Assembly (NCBI GenBank): GCA_963575745.1
Contig: CAUYUJ010008113.1
Coordinates: 1,072,320 to 1,136,319 of the forward strand
DNA: 64,000 nucleotides
From: Prorocentrum cordatum
Taxonomy: Eukaryota > Sar > Dinophyceae > Prorocentrales > Prorocentraceae
Direction: 5' to 3'
The notes beneath the pieces were generated by a model, which did no database searches, had not been told where the DNA came from, and was given only the letters and a program-made list of their open reading frames with translations. The stretch's first letter is position 1. Every line of letters starts with the position of its first letter. Below are positions 44,061 through 53,246 of the stretch, one piece after another. The position numbers and the translations under genes are program-made.

Positions 44061-44619
44061 CGCGAGGGTTGTCGAGATTCCCTTTCTCGATCCTTCACAC
44101 GAGGGCACCAGTTGGCAGGAGGGCGTAAGCGCCAATCCAGACCTATGGCCGATGCAGGATGCTTAGCCACATCCTTCGTCACGAACCACAGACACAAACT
44201 GAACAGCCCATCTCGCGCAGAGCGGCACGGCCGTCATCGGGAGCAGGCCCGAGGCAGCAGGGCATTGCCCTGTAGCTGCGCAGCGGGGCGACAAGCCGCG
44301 AGGAGCGTGGAGGAGGTCGAAGAGTCGAGTCGCCGATGCAATCATCAAGAGGGGGAGCACCCCACACTCCTCCTCTCTGCCCAGCCCAACTCTGCACCGT
44401 CGGACCTCGGCCCTGCTCTAGCCTGCTCGATTCCACACGCCCTCGCCCTGCCCTGTCCGGTCCACCTCACCCCGCATCACCCTGCCGTACCATGTCGAGC
44501 CCTGCCCGACGTTCCTCGTCCCTCCCACCTCGTCCTGCCTCCCTCTCCATCGCGAGGCCTCTTCTTCTTCTTTCTGGAGCTCGAGCTGGAGCTGGAGCTG
44601 GAGCTCGAGCGTCCGCCCA

Positions 44620-45000
44620 TGGCGCCACGGCGGAAGGCCAGGGCCAGAAGGGAGGGCCAACAGACGGCTGGACAGCAGGGCCCGACCCAAGCAGTGCTGT
44701 TCGCTCTCGTCTTGTGCTCGCTGTCCCCCGCGTTGTCTTCTGCTCCGCGCATCTGCTGCAGAACGACGCCGAAGCGAAACTGGCCCACGGGATCCCCTCC
44801 TCCTCCTCCTCCTCCTCCTCCTCCTCCTCCCCCTCCTCCTCAAAACACCGTTTCACACCGTTTCGGTCGAGCCCTGCTGGACAGGGCGTGGAGGGGCGGG
44901 GGGGGGCCGCGGCCCGCTCTCGGTCTCCGCCGGCGACGGCGTCGTCATGTGGGGCGCCGCCGCGGGCGCCGTCCGCTTCGTCCGGAGGGGCTGCAGAAGG
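44620..45000 (+). CDS. Candidate exon with a signal-peptide-like N terminus
   Basis: From ATG 44620 the frame reads MAPRRKARARREGQQ and then AVLFALVLCSLSPALSSA, a basic start followed by a hydrophobic stretch and small residues, as in a secretory or plastid-targeting leader. It continues ICCRTTPKRNWPTG into a CTC tract at 44795-44843, which may be intronic. Beyond that the frame choice is unclear. The minus strand is also open here with plausible sequence, so the strand is not certain. Confidence 0.3.
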
Positions 45001-45130
45001 TAGACAGAGGCGGAGGAGGAAGGGGAGGAGGAGGAGGAGGAGGAGGAGGAGGAGGAGGAGGAGGAGGAGAAGGAGGAGGAGGAGGAGGAGGGGGATATGC
45101 GGAGGAGGAAGAGAAGGAGGCGGAAGGAAA
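44795..45130. repeat. CTC and GGA microsatellites
   Basis: CTC at 44795-44843 and GGA at 45005-45130, with about 160 bp of unique DNA between them. Confidence 0.85.
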
Positions 45131-46150
45131 TCGAGGACGAGGAGGAGGCAGGGGGGGGGCAGGGGGGCGACGGAAAGGAAAGAGATGGAGGGCCGTGGCA
45201 CGCAAGGGGTGCTGTCTCATGCGCGGCCACTGCCGCAGTGAGGTGGATGAGACGGGGAGGTGCTGGGAGGTGCAGAGCAGGAGGGGAGAGGGAGAGAGCA
45301 AGCCCGAGGGGGGAGGAGGGAGAAGGGAGGAGGATGAGGAGGGAGCAGGCAGAGGAGGGAGGAGGGAGGAGGGAGGAGGACCGGCCCAACGTCGCAGCTG
45401 GCTACATGGACCGGTCCCGATTGGCAGAACCCCTGGGCAGGGCTGAACGAGTGAGGGAGACCCGACTCCATACCCCCCCCCCACACCCGATACGCACGCA
45501 CCCAAAAGGAGAACGAGGATTCTCAGAGCCCGCGGCCCTGCCCAGGCCAGCTCCGGCTCAGGAGCCGTGCCGTGCTGCCCGTCCGCAGGCCTGGGTGCCT
45601 GCACCCCGCCCCCCTCTCACCCCTCTGCCCTCCTTCGCGCACGAGCGGATCTGGGCACCTCGGGGGCGGCACCCCGAAGGGCCAGCGAACTTGCCAGGGC
45701 AACGGCCCACTGATTGTGGCAGGGTGCGTGGGCGATCCTTGGCGGGGGGCTCGCACGGCGCAGCATTTCGCTCGGTGGCGTCAGGTTCCCCGTGCGCGAG
45801 GGCGGGGCAAGCCGACGCCACGGCTCCCCTTTCGAGCGCTGGCCGCCTGGCCTTCCCTGGTCCCTCCCCCCCGTTTTCTCTGGGGGTGGGGGCCCACCGC
45901 TGCGCCCGGGACAGACGCGGTGACGTGAACCTGGCCAGCCCTCGGTCACCTGCTGGCGCCCCCAAATGGCCACGGTAGGTCACGGGCTGGAATGGTGGGG
46001 TAGGACAGCGTCGGAGTGTGTAGCTCGATGCGGCATTGGCCGGGATATCAGAATAAAGAATTACCCTGCGACGTACCCAACCCTTTCTACACATGTGGCG
46101 ACGATACACGGGGCCCATCAACACAAACGAACATGTTGAAGGACCCGCAA
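45131..46150. other. No recognised gene
   Basis: GAGGGA-rich low complexity to 45390, then GC-rich sequence with overlapping open frames and no motif. Confidence 0.4.
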
Positions 46151-46154
46151 TAGC

Positions 46155-46400
46155 CCACGAGAGTGGCGACTGTTGCGCAATTCGCAGCCCCTGAGGGAGC
46201 CGCGAGGTCTCGGCTGGGTGCGCTTATCACTCCACTCCGCTGGGACTCCCAAATGCCCACGAAACTGGCGACAGTGGCGCACTTCGCAATCCCCTCAGGG
46301 GAGCCGCGAGGTCTCGCCTGGGTGCGCTTACCACTCCACCCCGCTGGGCCTCCCAGGAGCCCACGAAAGTGGCGACAGTGGCGCGGACGAGGGGAGGTGC
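46155..46400. repeat. Tandem repeat of 101-104 bp, 2.3 copies
   Basis: CCCACGARASTGGCGAC recurs at 46155, 46256 and 46360, and GCCGCGAGGTCTCG recurs at 46199 and 46302. Confidence 0.85.
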
Positions 46401-46429
46401 AGGAGATATGGGAGGAAGAAGAAGCAGAA

Positions 46430-46460
<31 letters not shown>

Positions 46461-46545
46461 CAACAGAAGAGGAAGAAGAGGAAGAAGAAGGGCACGGCGC
46501 GATCCTCCGACACCATCCTGCTCTGACCCTATCTGGGAGGCCTCG
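46395..46545. repeat. GAA microsatellite and GAGGCCTC element end
   Basis: A GAAGAA run (46400-46490) is followed by GGCGCGATCCTCCGAC and CTATCTGGGAGGCCTC, the right terminus of the foldback family seen complete at 53701 and 54803. No left terminus is present. Confidence 0.6.
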
Positions 46546-47055
46546 AGGAGAAGGGGGGCCTGGGAAGAGCGGGGGGAGGCCCGGGTCGGACGAACGAGGG
46601 GGGGCAGCAGCGGGGCGCGCGCAGCAACCCGTCCCCCCAGCCGGCAGCCCCATCTGCGAGGCCTGGAGCAAGGCAGGCCCTGGCGACCGACCGCAGGCGG
46701 CTGGGCCCCGGACATCCGGCGCACGGCCTTCTGAACCCCCGCGGCGTCGGCCCCTCTCCCGGGGCCGGCCCTCGCCCAGGATATGCCCCTTTGGTTGTCG
46801 AGTCCGCACGTCCCGGGGGCGGGGCGGGGCCGTCGGGCCCGTGTGGGCGAGGAGTGGGCGATTGGGGGTCGAGGCATCCCCCCCTGAGCCTGTCCCCCCT
46901 TGTAGGGAGCATACAAAGGACGTACGCGCCCAGCTATGTACATGAACACGGCCCCTTGACCCGCGAGACCTGCCGCGCGATACGAACATTCGCGCAATGC
47001 GCACTCTCGAAACCAGCGTGGATTCATGTACATGTACGTCCTTCTTTCGCTCCTG
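46546..47055. other. No recognised gene
   Basis: GC-rich. 46850-46915 holds GTGGGCGATTGGGGGTCGA and CCCCTGAGCCTGTCCCCCCT, the right arm of the 51812-type foldback element. Confidence 0.4.
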
Positions 47056-47059
47056 ACCT

Positions 47060-47448
47060 TGGGCCACGCGCAAGAGTGACCCCGGGCAAGACTGACCTTC
47101 AGTGCGCGGACCAGGGGGCCGCAAGGTGGCCAACTCCTGGCGCGCAAGCAGCCACCATCGCATCGCGCTCGGACATCGGGGGGGGGGGCCGGTGGGCGCG
47201 CACCAAAGTCGACGAAGAAAACACGGCATAAACATAAACTTTCGACGGTCCGCGCGGAGTTCTTGGATCTACGCGGGGCTCCCCTCCCTGGCGCGCGGAG
47301 CGCGCCAGCGGCGGCGCTAGAGGGGCCGCCAGGGCGCTCCAGCGCAGATCCAAGAAATCCGCGCAGACCGTCGCAAGTGTCTATTTGTGTGATCCTTTCT
47401 TCCTCGACAAAGATCACTCCGCCGAAGGGTCACTCGTACGCGCAGTCA
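47060..47448. mobile_element. AAGRGTGACC inverted-repeat element, copy 2, interrupted
   Basis: The left end is ACGCGCAAGAGTGACC (from 47066) and the right end is GGTCACTCGTACGCG. The body shares GGTGGCCAA and GGCGCGCAAGC with copy 1 at 38181. The right arm is split by the 199-bp insertion at 47209-47407. Copy 1 shows the uninterrupted CGCACCAAAGGTCACTC. Confidence 0.75.
47209..47407. mobile_element. 199-bp foldback element nested in copy 2
   Basis: Termini are TCGACGAAGAAA and, complemented, TCGAGGAAGAAA. The inverted arms continue inward (TTCGACGGTCCGCGCGGA against TGCGACGGTCTGCGCGGA, then TTCTTGGATCT on both). Direct repeats CAAAG flank it (47204-47208 and 47408-47412). Non-coding hairpin; probably excised and inserted by an enzyme encoded elsewhere. 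Confidence 0.8.
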
Positions 47449-47455
47449 ACCCTTC

Positions 47456-47587
47456 GTCGGGCGTGCCCCCCTACAGGGGGATTTTGGGAGAACAATAAAA
47501 AATGCCCCAAAATACCCCCCAGATCGTCCCCAGACTATTGTTTGGCTATTCTTGACTGTCCCCCCTGTAGAGGGACAGGCCCGACTT
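47456..47587. mobile_element. Short inverted-repeat element (MITE-like), copy 2
   Basis: Starts GTCGGGCGTGCCCCCCTACA and ends with the complement (TGTAGAGGGACAGGCCCGAC). Direct repeats GTCAACCC occur on both sides (47445-47452 and 47590-47597) a few bases outside the arms. It lies between the interrupted element and the 3' end of the hydrolase gene. Confidence 0.85.
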
Positions 47588-47683
47588 AGGTCAACCCCTT
47601 GACCTCTCCCCCGAGCGACGCTTCCCGGAGCGGCGCCGAGGCCGCTCCCGGCAGGCGGCCGGCGAGGCGGCGGGCCCCTCGGC

Positions 47684-49910
47684 TCAGCTCGCCTGCGGCG
47701 GCGCGCCGCCGCCGCCGCGCCGGGCGGCGAAGGCGCGGACCAGCTGCGCGATCTCGCCGACCAGCCACGCCCGGGGGAGCTGTGCTCCTCAGCCTCGGCA
47801 GCGCGCACGAGGGGCGTGGGCGCGGGGGGGGGCGGCCCTCCGAGGAGGCGGCGGGAGCTTCCAGGAGAGGGAAGGGGCCTTCTCGGAGGCCCTCCCAGCT
47901 TCCTGAGAAGCATCCCTGGAAGTCTCAGGGGCCTTCTGCGAAGGCCCCATGCCTTCTTAACAGCCCTCAGCCTTCTTAGAAGGCCACCTCCTTGCGCGCG
48001 CCGCCGATACCCCCCTGGGGGGAGCCCATCGTATCGACGGTCTCCCGAGAGGGGTGCCGAAGCCATGGCTCACCCGCGGGGGGGGGGGGGGAGAACCACA
48101 GCTCCCCCAGTTGCGGCTGGTCTGTCTCGCACGTCGTCCGCGGCACCACCGGGTTGTGGTCCCTGCCCGACAGTAGGTGCAGCACGCACTTTGCCCTCGT
48201 CCTCTTCGCCAGCCTCTTCAGCTCGGCGCCCCCGTCGCCGCCGAGGAAGGGGTCCCTCTCGCTGCTGACGAGCAGCACCTGGGCCGTGGCCGGCAGCCGC
48301 AGCAGTGTGGCCCCGCGGTCCTGCTTGCGCCTCTTCGGGTCGGGCTCGCGCTGGTCCCCCACGGCGACCAGCGGGTACCCAAACGCGATCAGGCCTCCCA
48401 GCCACACGTGCGGAGACCGATCCCATTCCCTCCTCCTCCTCCTCCTCCTCCTCCTCCTCCTCCTCCTCCTCCTCCTCCTCCTCCTCCGCCGCTTCCTCCT
48501 CCTCCTCCTCCTCCTTTTCCTCCTCCTCCTCCTCCGCCTCCTTCTCCGCCTCCGCCTCCGCCTCCTCCTCCTCCTCCGCCTCCTCCTTTTCGTTACAAAT
48601 TCAAATAACAATAACCTCTCCCTGCCGCACCCCGGGGCTAATCTTTAGGGCGGGCCAGGCGTTTCGCCTGAGACTGCCTCACCATGTACGACTATGAAGC
48701 TTAATTGGCAGCAGCTTCACAGTTGGAGGGCGGGTGGTTTTCAAAATGCAGCTCTCGCCTAAGCGCCGCGCACATTCGTTTAAACATTTGGAAGAGGTTC
48801 ACGAATTGAGGGCGAGTGGTTTTCAAAATGTGGCTCTCGCCTTCGCGCCGCGCACATTCGTTTTGAAATGTTGCAAGGGTTTCACGGATTAAGGCCGAGT
48901 CGTTTTCAAAATGTGGCTCTCGCCGTAGCGCCGCGCACATTCGTCTTAGAAATTTGCAAGAGGTTCACGAATTGAGGGCGGGTGGTTTTCAAAATGTGGC
49001 TCTCGCCTCAGCGACGCGCACGTTCGTTTCAAAACTTTGCCAGACCTTAAAGGATTCAGGGCGGTTCCTTTTCAAATTGTGGTTCTCGCCTTAGCGCCGC
49101 GCACAATCGTTCATACAATGTGGAAGAGTTCCACGGATTCCCATGATCAGCGTACCGGAAATTGTGTTTTGGAAGGATTCAGGATTACGCGGGTGCAACA
49201 GTTATGTTGATTCGCGGTGTTGAAATCACCAAAATGGCGTCCTGGCATGGTTCAGGATCGTCAAGACACAGCAGTCAGGTTTATCCGCGGCGTTGAAACC
49301 CCGAAAACAATGTTTTGGCATGTTTCAGGGTCTTCAAACGGTTGTCTTCCAACGAGGCAATTCCCTCAATGGAAAGGAACCGTTGTAGGGGCCTGTGAAG
49401 AGGGAGCTTGGAGGGAGGGCATATATTCCAACATCGTTAATGACTCTTGGGTTTACACAGGTCCTCCTCCTTCTCCCCCTCCGCGTCCTCCTCCTCCTCC
49501 TCCTCCTCCTTCTCCTCCTCCTGATACTCCTCCTCCTCCTGATCCTCCTCCTCCTCCTCCTCCTCCTCCTCCTCCTCCTCCTCCTCCTCCTCCTCGTCGC
49601 TCCCCGAGGCGCCGGAAAACTGTGACGCAGTCGAGCCTCGCACGCCCCGCGGCAGGCCGCCGGGAGCGCCGCCCGCCAGCAGCTCGGCCGCGCAGCGCGC
49701 GCCGAAAGACACGCCCGCGAGCCACACGGGGCGCCCCCCGGCGGCCGCCGCGGCCGCGCGCACGGCGGCGGCGTGCGCGGCGAGGCACGCCTCGCGGCGG
49801 CCCTGCAGGTTCGGCGTCCCGCCGCCCGGAGGTCGGCGGAGGCGCGAGGGGCGGAGCGCCCCCGCGGGGGCGTTCCACCAGGCCTCTTCTGGGGCCTGGC
49901 GCGCCCACCG
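47684..49910 (-). CDS. TEX30/KANL3-type alpha/beta hydrolase, three exons, N-terminal exon(s) not found
   Basis: The inferred model on the minus strand is exon A 49910-49646, exon B 48394-48150 and exon C 47779-47684 (TGA at 47686-47684), giving 201 residues. Phases agree throughout. Exon A holds RRPPGGGTPNLQGRREACLA and the nucleophile elbow LAGVSFGAR (G-x-S-x-G). Exon B starts within PRGLIAFGYPL, then has LVSSERDPFLGG (acidic residue) and LLSGRDHNP (histidine), which completes the catalytic triad. Exon C ends AWLVGEIAQLVRAFAARR, the closing helix. Family members are serine-hydrolase-fold proteins of largely unknown substrate, usually slightly longer, so about 30 N-terminal residues are missing upstream. 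Intron 1 (49645-48395) has GC...AG ends; intron 2 (48149-47780) has GT...AG. Confidence 0.75.
48430..48596. repeat. CTC microsatellite cap, left side of copy D
   Basis: CTC with CGC interruptions, between exon B and element D. Confidence 0.9.
48597..49462 (+). mobile_element. Microsatellite-capped dispersed element, copy D
   Basis: Same order as copy A: GCCGCACCCCGGGG and CGCCTGAGACTG at the left, about five core units with GTGGCTCTCGCCTTCGCGCC (spacing 80-92 bp, 48740-49110), then ATTCCCATGATCAGCGTACC, GGCATGTTTCAGGGTCTTC and TTAATGACTCTTGGGTTTAC before the right CTC cap. It lies within an intron of the hydrolase gene. Confidence 0.85.
49463..49605. repeat. CTC microsatellite cap, right side of copy D
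   Basis: CTC with GAT interruptions. It ends about 40 bp from the exon A donor. Confidence 0.9.
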
Positions 49911-49932
49911 CTGCAGGTGCGGTGGGCGGAGG

Positions 49933-49940
49933 CTGATGAC

Positions 49941-50014
<74 letters not shown>

Positions 50015-50040
50015 CGATGACGATGACGATGACGATGGGA
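49933..50040. repeat. GAT microsatellite upstream of exon A
   Basis: Pure GAT run then GAC, about 20 bp upstream of the exon A acceptor on the gene strand, so probably inside a further intron. Confidence 0.95.
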
Positions 50041-51200
50041 CCCTGAGATCCTTGCGACTCAATTGTTTCGAGCTGGGCGGTTTCGCTCCATTTCGGGCCC
50101 CGGGACCCTCACATTTCGATCCCGCTCGAAAAATGATGCAGAAAGATGGGGTTCGGGGGCCTGGTCGCGATTTTGTGCGATGTTGCATGTGTTTGCAACG
50201 CCGGACCTCAGGGGACGCAGAAGGACACACTGGCACTCTGTGTCCTCCTTGGAGGCGTGCGTCGGACCCGAACATACCATCTTGTCGTACATCGTTTCCC
50301 GAGCAATGTGGCCAGAAAGCACCCGCCGCGACGCATATAATGTAAGATTTCTCGGTGCGTGCGTCGCCCCTAGGGGGGGCGACGCACACATAGTATTAGT
50401 AGCCCGCCGACGATGAGCCAGCCCAGCACAGCAGGACTCGCGCCTCGCCCCGTGCCAAACAAGGGTTCGCCTGGATGTCGGCCGACGCGTTCCGAGGGCG
50501 GCCGGACCTCCACCGCCACTACCGCTGGCATGTCTGAAAGCCCCAGTTAGACGGCTGATTTCAGTGCTAGCGGGCGGGGAGGCTTTGGCGCGGCTGAGAT
50601 TCTTGCCGCCACGGACCCCCTGCCCAGCCTTCGTTTAGACGACGTGTCACTGCCAGAAAGAACGCACATGAGCACGAACACTTGTACTGCGCGCATCTAC
50701 CTGTCCCACTTACTGCTGGACTAGTGCGTTAATTCATACGGGTTTATCAGGTCCGTGGCTAGACCTGCAGTGGTAGCTGTTCGACCCTGGCGCTGTTCCT
50801 CCACTTCGGCCTCTGGGGGGGGGGGGCACCCTTGGTCCCTGGGGCCATCGAAAACGAATCCGGGACGCACAGCTACCCGCGGGGAGGACTTGCCATCGCT
50901 CGGACGTCCATTCCCCGTGCATGTTTCGCTGTTGTGCGTAATTGTTTTTGCTCGATGATCCAGGATGCTCCTAAATGGTCCTCGCCAAAGAAAAAATGCG
51001 CACGTCCGAGCGATGCCAAGGTCGGGGGCTCTGGGGACGCGGATTGAAAAGAGCAGAATCGGAGGATGTCTGGTGGATGGCCCAGAGGCATCAGGAGGCA
51101 ACTCCTGGGAGGTCTTCGCAGGATCGATTGAGGGCTGAAGCCATCGTGCAACAACACAGTAAGAGCTCGACCACAAGAGATCTTCCACAAGAAACACAAC
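50041..51200. other. No recognised gene; one strong hairpin
   Basis: 50358-50387 forms a near-perfect stem, GTGCGTCGCCCC against GGGGCGACGCAC with a short loop. An inverted pair also occurs at 50880-50910 (GGAGGACTTGCCATCGCTCG) and 51003-51015 (CGAGCGATGCCAAG). The missing N-terminal exon of the hydrolase should lie in or beyond this stretch, but I could not identify it. Confidence 0.5.
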
Positions 51201-51204
51201 CCTG

Positions 51205-51448
51205 GAACCCCAGGGCGTCCGTTGATTTTTGGTGTGGAGACGTCACGCTTTCCATACCAAAGCCATCAAAACCCAAGAAACCCAGGGCACCCTATTCATT
51301 CGTGGAGTGAAGACGTCACGCTTTCCATAGCAAAGCCATCGAAGCCTAAGAAACCCAGGGCACCCTTTTCATTTGTGGTGCGGGAACGTCACGCTTCCAG
51401 TCGCAAAACCACTGAAAACCAAGAAACCCAGGGCACCCTGGAGGCAAG
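51205..51448. repeat. 73-bp tandem repeat, three copies
   Basis: GACGTCACGCTTTCC recurs at 51239, 51312 and (AACGTCACGCTTCC) 51385, with AAGAAACCCAGGGCACCC in each unit. The unit is not a multiple of three. A MITE copy sits directly at its right edge. Confidence 0.9.
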
Positions 51449-51452
51449 CATT

Positions 51453-51642
51453 AAGTCGGGCGTGTCCCCCTACAGGCCGATTTTGGACGAAAGATAAAAC
51501 AGATTCGGAAAATACCCTAAAATATCTAGAAATGGTTATGTATACATATACATGTACATATACATATACAAATAAAATATCGTCCCAATAGTATGTTTGA
51601 CTATTTTTGAACATTCCTCCTGTAGAGGGACACGCCCGACTT
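51453..51642. mobile_element. Short inverted-repeat element (MITE-like), copy 3
   Basis: AAGTCGGGCGTGTCCCCCTA at the left and its complement at the right. This copy is longer than the others because a TATACA/TATATG microsatellite (51539-51575) has grown in its centre. GAGGCAAG occurs on both sides (51441-51448 and 51643-51650), consistent with an 8-bp target duplication. Confidence 0.85.
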
Positions 51643-51811
51643 GAGGCAAGAAAGGTGCTTCTTGGCATGGGCTTCCACTGCACGGGGCACCAAACAAGAG
51701 GGCCGATGGGGCATGTCTGGCCACGGGGGGACCCGGCAACGAGGAGGCTCCCGGACCTGAGCCTCTGAGGAACGGCCCGAGAAAAAGAGCCCCTCCGCAG
51801 CCCAGAGTTGA

Positions 51812-52196
51812 GGGGCGACGATAGGGGGGAATACTCCAGATTTCGTAATAAAGGGAGGGGGGTCTCATTTCGGGGGAGGGGTCTCTTCCAGGCTATCTTG
51901 GAGGGCCTGGGGGGTCTGGGGACGATGTTTTGGGGGGTTCTCCCACGGGGGAGGTCTGAAATGGCTTGTCCTGGAGGGTCCAGACCCCCTCCCTTTTATT
52001 ACGAAATCTTGAATAGGCAAAGGGGGGGATGCATCGACCTGGAATCGGCGATGCATCGCCGATAGATCGGCGATAGGCCTCCGATCGTGAATCCGCACCT
52101 TCCTGGGCAGGTTGGGGCTATCGGGCCCTTATCGGCGATCAGTGGGCGATTGGGGGTCGATGCATTTCCTCAGCCTATCCCCCCTATCGTTGCCCC
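51812..52196. mobile_element. ATGCATCGACC foldback element, interrupted
   Basis: The left end is GGGGCGACGATAGGGGGGAA; the right end, complemented, is GGGGCAACGATAGGGGGGAT. Both arms continue through TAGGC and into ATGCATCGACC with AATCG, and the central palindromes are CGATGCATCGCCGATAGATC and similar. The left arm is split by the 177-bp insertion at 51834-52010. Eroded relatives lie at 29216, 43920 and 46850. Confidence 0.75.
51834..52010. mobile_element. 177-bp inverted-repeat element nested in the foldback element
   Basis: Arms are AGATTTCGTAATAAAGGGAG and the complement of CTCCCTTTTATTACGAAATCT. Direct repeats GAATA flank it (51829-51833 and 52011-52015). Removing it restores GGGGGGAATAGGC, which pairs with the opposite arm of the host element. 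Confidence 0.8.
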
Positions 52197-52579
52197 CGAA
52201 GAGTGGTCCTCATTTCAGTGTCCAGGCTGCCGGTCAACAGGCCGATCACCCCAACCAGGCCGCAGGAAGGTTCGGGGCGGCTGGGCCGTCTTGAGCGGGA
52301 TGATGCAGAATGCCCCGATTGTCCGCCCCGGATATGCCAGCGCCCTTGCTGAACTTCACCTCCAGGGAGCTGCATCCCAAAAGGGGCGCGCATTGCACGC
52401 TTGTGCTGGAGAGCCTCGTCGAGGCCATGGGCGAGCGGAGCCCCTGTGCATAACCTATGCGGCGCTCCCCCCGTGGGCTGCCCGCCCCCTGCTGCAGCCG
52501 CCGAGGATACACGAACTCGCACACCCGCCCGCCGGCCTGCTCCTGGGGAAACCACAAGGTGGCAAGGTGGCGATACGGC
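52197..52579. other. No recognised gene
   Basis: GC-rich sequence with open frames on both strands and no motif I can name. Confidence 0.4.
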
Positions 52580-52905
52580 CACTCCCCGGATCCGGATCTC
52601 GGGGCGAATCCGGCCAGGCTCTCGGGCCGCTCCAGGGGCGCGTTCCGACCAGGCTCTCGGGGCGAATCCAGCCGTGGCGACGGGGGCCCTCCTGGACCCT
52701 CCAGGGCGCGTCCTGACCAGGCTCTCGGGGCGAATCCAGCCGTGGCGACGGGGGCCCTCCTGGACCCCCCAGGTCGCGTCCTGACCAGGCTCTCGGGGCG
52801 AGTCCAGCCGTGGCGACGGGGGCCCTCCTGGGCCCCCCAAGGGCGCGTCCTGACCAGGATCTCGGCGCGGATCCAGCCGTGGCGACGGGGGCCCTCCTGC
52901 AGGAG
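52580..52905. repeat. 68-bp tandem repeat, about four and a half copies
   Basis: CTCTCGGGGCGAATCCAGCC begins units at 52654, 52722, 52790 and (diverged) 52859. Each continues GTGGCGACGGGGGCCCTCCT and CGCGTCCTGACCAGG. 68 is not a multiple of three, so the long Arg/Pro frames pass through different frames in each unit. Confidence 0.92.
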
Positions 52906-53246
52906 CGGCGGCATCGGCACGTGGAGGCTGGAAACACTCCGGGCTGGAATCACTGCGGATAGAATTGAAGGGGAACTGGAACACACAAATAAATACACAC
53001 AAATAAAAATATCCCCCATATTTTCCCATATTTTCTGGGTTTTTGTCTTCCCCACCACTTCCCATATTTTTGCATATTTTCCTGGGAGTCGACAATTAAT
53101 TGTGTCTGTGTGTTTCTTTCCCTCCTGAAGAATGGTGGGAGCAGGGCAACTCGCGCTCGCGCGTGGGCCTGCAAAAGACAGCACAAAGGGAGCTCACGCC
53201 CCGACAACCAAAAAGGGAGACCTCGTGGTAGCCCCAAGGCGCCCCA

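Larger units (their letters stand above)
48395..49645 (-). other. Intron 1 of the hydrolase, filled by a capped element
   Basis: On the gene strand the intron begins GCGTGCGAGG and ends GTGTGGCTGGGAG. Joining there restores the reading frame and gives PRGLIAFGYP, matching the family. GC donors are known from dinoflagellate introns. Inside are a GAG tract, the whole of element copy D in the opposite orientation to the gene, and a second GAG tract, leaving only about 35-70 bp of other sequence at each end. Confidence 0.6.

Noticed and set aside
48700-49110. CRISPR-like array in the core of the capped element
   Set aside because: The units are degenerate along their whole length, with no constant repeat and unique spacer structure, no cas genes, and the context is eukaryotic.
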